A stretch of DNA of 64,000 nt. It comes from Actinomadura sp. DC4 (GTDB lineage: Bacteria > Actinomycetota > Actinomycetes > Streptosporangiales > Streptosporangiaceae). Location: the NCBI RefSeq assembly GCF_030406325.1, contig NZ_JAUEQY010000027.1:62001-126000 (forward strand), in the 5' to 3' direction. The notes beneath the pieces were generated by a model, which was not told the DNA's origin, searched no databases, and was given only the letters and a program-made list of their open reading frames with translations. Made by a program: the position numbers and the translations under genes. This document shows positions 59,355-64,000 of this stretch, piece by piece. Position 1 is the stretch's first letter. The number at the start of each line of letters is the position of its first letter.

Positions 59355-60004
59355 CACGCCACCACCTCGGAAAGCCAGGACCTCAGGGAGAACTCGTGCA
59401 CCCCCACGCCGACGGGCCACCCCCACCGGTCGCGGCCGTAGAAACGGTAGAGCGCCGAGGCGCCCCGTACACCCAGGAACGTGTCGGTCACGTAGTCGAC
59501 CACCCCGTCGACCGGTCCCGACCGTACGCGGTCGCCCACCTTCACCCCGCCGGCCACCCCCAGCGCCCGGCGCAGCTCCGCGAACCCGCACGGCACGTCG
59601 AAGGTCGTGTACGCCGCGTCCTGCCCGGCGAAGTGCCGGAGGTACTCCCCGAGCGAGTGGTAGTAGAACGCCGTGTGCCGCCGGCAGGCGTCGAGGTTGA
59701 GGTCGTAGTCCTCGCCGAACTCACCCCGGTGCCGGAAGCGCAGGTACGTCCCCGGGCCCTGCGGCTCCAGCACGTAGTCGAGCTCGTTGAAGCCGCCGGA
59801 CGCGGCGGTGGTGAAGTGGCGGTGCGGCTCCCACGCGGTGACCGTGCCGCCGCCCCCGCTGAGCCCCTGCTCGGCGCCGCCGAGGCGCGGTTCGTACGCG
59901 ATCTCCCAGAGCCATCCGGTGGTGTGCGCCGTGAACGCGTCCCACACCGCCTGCGGGCTCGCGGGCAGCGCGCCCTCCCACGTCACTTCGAAACGTTCGG
60001 CCAT
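59354..60004 (-). CDS. SRPBCC (AHSA1-like) protein
   Basis: 216 residues starting at ATG 60004 after GAGGA. The START/AHSA1-type fold begins ERFEVTWEGALPASPQAVWD, with a hydrophobic ligand cavity. It is the first gene of the SRPBCC-DGPF-ECF42 operon. The C-terminal 70 residues (VKVGDRVRSGPVDGVVDYVT) form an extra beta-rich domain not found in minimal AHSA1 proteins. Confidence 0.87.
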   Translation of the reverse strand: MAERFEVTWEGALPASPQAVWDAFTAHTTGWLWEIAYEPRLGGAEQGLSGGGGTVTAWEPHRHFTTAASGGFNELDYVLEPQGPGTYLRFRHRGEFGEDYDLNLDACRRHTAFYYHSLGEYLRHFAGQDAAYTTFDVPCGFAELRRALGVAGGVKVGDRVRSGPVDGVVDYVTDTFLGVRGASALYRFYGRDRWGWPVGVGVHEFSLRSWLSEVVA

Positions 60005-60076
60005 GATCAAGTCCTCTCTGAACCGTGATTCACAGAGACGACACGCGAGCACCGCCGAAATCGACACCGCCCACAG

Positions 60077-60092
60077 AAATTCTCGCGATGCG
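60077..60092 (+). promoter_or_regulatory. Shared upstream element, copy 1
   Basis: AAATTCTCGCGATGCG lies 24 bases before the hydrolase ATG and matches 15 of 16 bases of a second copy at 61018. Confidence 0.35.
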
Positions 60093-60115
60093 GGTCCGAT
60101 GCGAAGATCACGGGC

Positions 60116-60961
60116 ATGGTCAGTTTCGCGTCATATGACGGAACCGTGCTCGTCTGCCACGAGCGGGGAGAAGGGCCGGCGCTGGTCTGCCTGCCGGGCG
60201 GGCCGGGGCGGTCCTCGGGGTATCTGGGGGATCTCGGCGGCCTGACGGCCCGGCGCCGGCTGTTCCTGCTGGACAACCGGGGGACGGGCGAGTCCGCGGC
60301 GCCGGTTGATCCGGAAACGTACGCGATGGGGCGGATGGTCGCGGACGTCGAGGCGCTGCGCGTCCATCTGGGGTTGGAGCGGATGGACCTGCTCGGGCAT
60401 TCGGCGGCCGGCGGGCTGGCGCTGCTGTACGCGGCCCGGTATCCCGAGCGAATCGGTCACCTGGTGCTGGTCACGCCGAGCGTCCATCCGGCCGGGATCG
60501 AGATAACCGATGAGCAGTGGTACGCCCAGATCGAGCGCCGGGCCGATGAGAGCTGGTACGAGAGCCGGCTGCCCGACCTCAAGGCGTGGGACGCGGGCGA
60601 TGAGAGCCGGCGCCTGCGGGCGCAGCCGTTCTTCTACAGCCCGTGGAACGAGACCGCCGAAGCGCACGCCACCCGGTTCGCCGAACGTTCGGCCGAGGCG
60701 GCGACGCGTTTCCACACCGGCATGCCCGCGGCCGGGAAGACCCGGGCGGGCCTGGCGAGAGTCACCGCGCCGGTCCTGGTGATCGCGGGAGAGCGGGATC
60801 CGGGACCTTTGCCCGCGCACGCGGCCGAGCTGGCCGGGATCTTCCCGCGCGGGACCGGCGTCGTGCTGCCCGGAGCGCACTACCCCTGGGTCACCGCACC
60901 GGACGCCTTCACCGAGGCGGTCGGAGGATTCCTGGAGACCTCGCCGCCTGGCAGCGGCTGA
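60116..60961 (+). CDS. Alpha/beta hydrolase (proline-iminopeptidase-like)
   Basis: 281 residues. The oxyanion segment is LPGGPGRSSG, the nucleophile elbow GHSAAG (Ser near residue 97), the acid in GERDPG and the His in GAHYPW. LDNRGTGES matches the prolyl-aminopeptidase group. No signal peptide is seen. It is divergent from the ECF42 operon and could be under the same sigma factor. Confidence 0.88.
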   Translation: MVSFASYDGTVLVCHERGEGPALVCLPGGPGRSSGYLGDLGGLTARRRLFLLDNRGTGESAAPVDPETYAMGRMVADVEALRVHLGLERMDLLGHSAAGGLALLYAARYPERIGHLVLVTPSVHPAGIEITDEQWYAQIERRADESWYESRLPDLKAWDAGDESRRLRAQPFFYSPWNETAEAHATRFAERSAEAATRFHTGMPAAGKTRAGLARVTAPVLVIAGERDPGPLPAHAAELAGIFPRGTGVVLPGAHYPWVTAPDAFTEAVGGFLETSPPGSG

Positions 60962-61017
60962 AAGCGTCGCGCCGGTCTGCGCCGCGAACGCGCCCCACAT
61001 TGCCAGCGAACGGACAA

Positions 61018-61033
61018 AAATTCTCGCAATGCG
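61018..61033 (+). promoter_or_regulatory. Shared upstream element, copy 2
   Basis: AAATTCTCGCAATGCG lies in the gap before the first kinase gene, 82 bases from its ATG. Confidence 0.35.
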
Positions 61034-61114
61034 CAAACCGGACCCATGCCCCGGCTGGCATGATCACGGACAGCGCGCGCGACGGGGGCGTGGCATCTGC
61101 GTGGAAGGAACGCG

Positions 61115-63151
<2,037 letters not shown>

Positions 63152-64000
63152 GTGGAACCACTGCGTCCCGCCGACCCGCGTACGGTCGGCGGCTACCAGG
63201 TGCTGGCCCGGCTGGGATCCGGCGGCATGGGCACGGTCTTCCTGGGGCGCTCGGCCGGCGGCCGTACCGTCGCGGTCAAGGTCGTGCACGCCGCGCTCGC
63301 CGGGGACCCCGAGTTCCGCGCGCGGTTCGCCCGCGAGGTCGCGGCGGCGCGCGCGGTCAGCGGGGCGTTCACCGCGCCGGTGATCGACGCCGATCCGATC
63401 GGGCCGACACCCTGGCTCGTCACCGCGTACCTGCCCGGATACTCGCTCCAGCGGGTCGTGGAGGGGTCCGGCCCGCTGCCGGCCTGGTCCGTGGCCACGC
63501 TCGGCGCGGGCCTGGCCGAGGCGCTGGCCGGCATCCACAAGGCCGGGGTCGTGCACCGCGACCTCAAGCCGTCCAACGTCCTCCTCACGCCCGAGGGACC
63601 GCGCGTGATCGACTTCGGTGTCGCGCGGGCGGCCGAGGCGAGCGCGGTGACCCGTACGGGCGCCACCATCGGCTCGCCCGGCTACCTGTCGCCCGAGCAG
63701 GCCACCGGCGCGGAGAGCGGCCCGGCCGGCGACGTCTTCTCCCTCGGCGCCGTGCTGACGTACGCGGCGACCGGCCACGGGCCCTTCGGTTTCGGCGCGC
63801 CGCACGACCTGCTCTACCGCGTGGTCCACCAGCCGCCGTGGCTGGAGGGCGTCACCGAGCCGGAGCTGGGCGCGCTCATCACCGCCTGCCTGGAGAAGGA
63901 CCCGGAGCGCCGGCCCACCCCCGAAGACGTCCTGAAACGCCTCGCCACGGCGTCGCCGGCTCCCCCCTACGGCGTCGGCTGGCTTCCGCCGACGGTCGCG
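63152..64000 (+). CDS. Ser/Thr protein kinase, cut by the window end
   Basis: The first 283 residues of a second kinase, starting at GTG 63152 with AAGGAG 5 bases upstream. The domain is intact: LGSGGMGTVFLG, Lys in VAVKVVH, VHRDLKPSNV, DFGVA, SPGYLSPEQA. It closely resembles the first kinase, pointing to tandem duplication. The C-terminal part lies outside the window, so its sensor type is unknown. Confidence 0.92.
   Translation, partial: MEPLRPADPRTVGGYQVLARLGSGGMGTVFLGRSAGGRTVAVKVVHAALAGDPEFRARFAREVAAARAVSGAFTAPVIDADPIGPTPWLVTAYLPGYSLQRVVEGSGPLPAWSVATLGAGLAEALAGIHKAGVVHRDLKPSNVLLTPEGPRVIDFGVARAAEASAVTRTGATIGSPGYLSPEQATGAESGPAGDVFSLGAVLTYAATGHGPFGFGAPHDLLYRVVHQPPWLEGVTEPELGALITACLEKDPERRPTPEDVLKRLATASPAPPYGVGWLPPTVA

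Overview
This 64-kb window is chromosomal DNA from a high-GC, multicellular-type actinomycete. Coding regions have strongly G/C-ending codons. The lineage marks are an XRE/DUF5753 regulator next to a DUF397 protein, an ECF42 sigma factor with a DGPF protein, PASTA-less Ser/Thr kinases carrying a PQQ propeller, a SpoIIE-type phosphatase, IdeR/DmdR-type iron boxes and rare in-frame TTA (bldA-type) codons. I cannot name the genus; Streptosporangiales/Thermomonosporaceae or Streptomyces-like groups are all possible. I see no rRNA, tRNA, CRISPR array, transposase, phage gene or replication origin.

Layout. 1-5.8 kb: two small secreted beta-trefoil-like proteins, each of three internal repeats, flank a methyltransferase, sulfotransferase, VOC protein, AraC regulator and phosphotransferase; two short frameshifted relics lie around the phosphotransferase. 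5.8-12.6 kb: a NarL-type two-component pair arranged tail to tail, two secreted hydrolases, an aldo/keto reductase and its likely MmyB-type regulator. 12.7-17.2 kb: an unknown protein translationally coupled to a polytopic zinc-metalloprotease-like membrane protein, then a TPR protein. 17.2-22.5 kb: malic enzyme and fumarase (coupled), an SDR and a zinc alcohol dehydrogenase. 22.6-30.3 kb: an iron-regulated transport locus bounded by two IdeR boxes, with a heterodimeric ABC-exporter-fold pair facing a complete FecBCDE-type siderophore importer. 30.3-34.4 kb: a TetR regulator divergent from an MpaB/DUF2236 protein, a SpoIIE-type phosphatase and a small secreted SH3-like protein. 34.6-38.4 kb: an ArsR-like regulator, a DMATS-type indole prenyltransferase and a flavin-dependent tryptophan halogenase, a compact natural-product locus with TTA codons. 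38.8-46.6 kb: a membrane protein with YtrA-type GntR regulator, a secreted subtilase with a divergent LuxR-type regulator, and an XRE/DUF397 plus ATPase/HTH signalling patch. 46.6-51.8 kb: small metabolic enzymes, including a pyruvate-phosphate-dikinase-like protein that lacks its substrate barrel. 51.9-55.8 kb: the most unusual locus, described next. 55.9-64 kb: LtrA, an ECF42 operon, an alpha/beta hydrolase and two tandem Ser/Thr kinases, the last cut by the window edge.

The most interesting system is the three-gene operon at 51905-55756, read on the minus strand. It encodes an NrtR-type NUDIX/winged-helix regulator, a nucleoside-phosphorylase/nucleosidase protein and a four-TM membrane protein. 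The genes overlap end to end. The last two proteins share a short motif with a V-Q-[AV]-G core, resembling RHIM/BASS amyloid signalling motifs. My reading is a two-component homotypic signalling system in which a membrane protein and a nucleoside-cleaving enzyme are brought together through the motif, under the control of a regulator that may sense ADP-ribose/NAD metabolism. That would fit a cell-death or antiphage role, which is inference.
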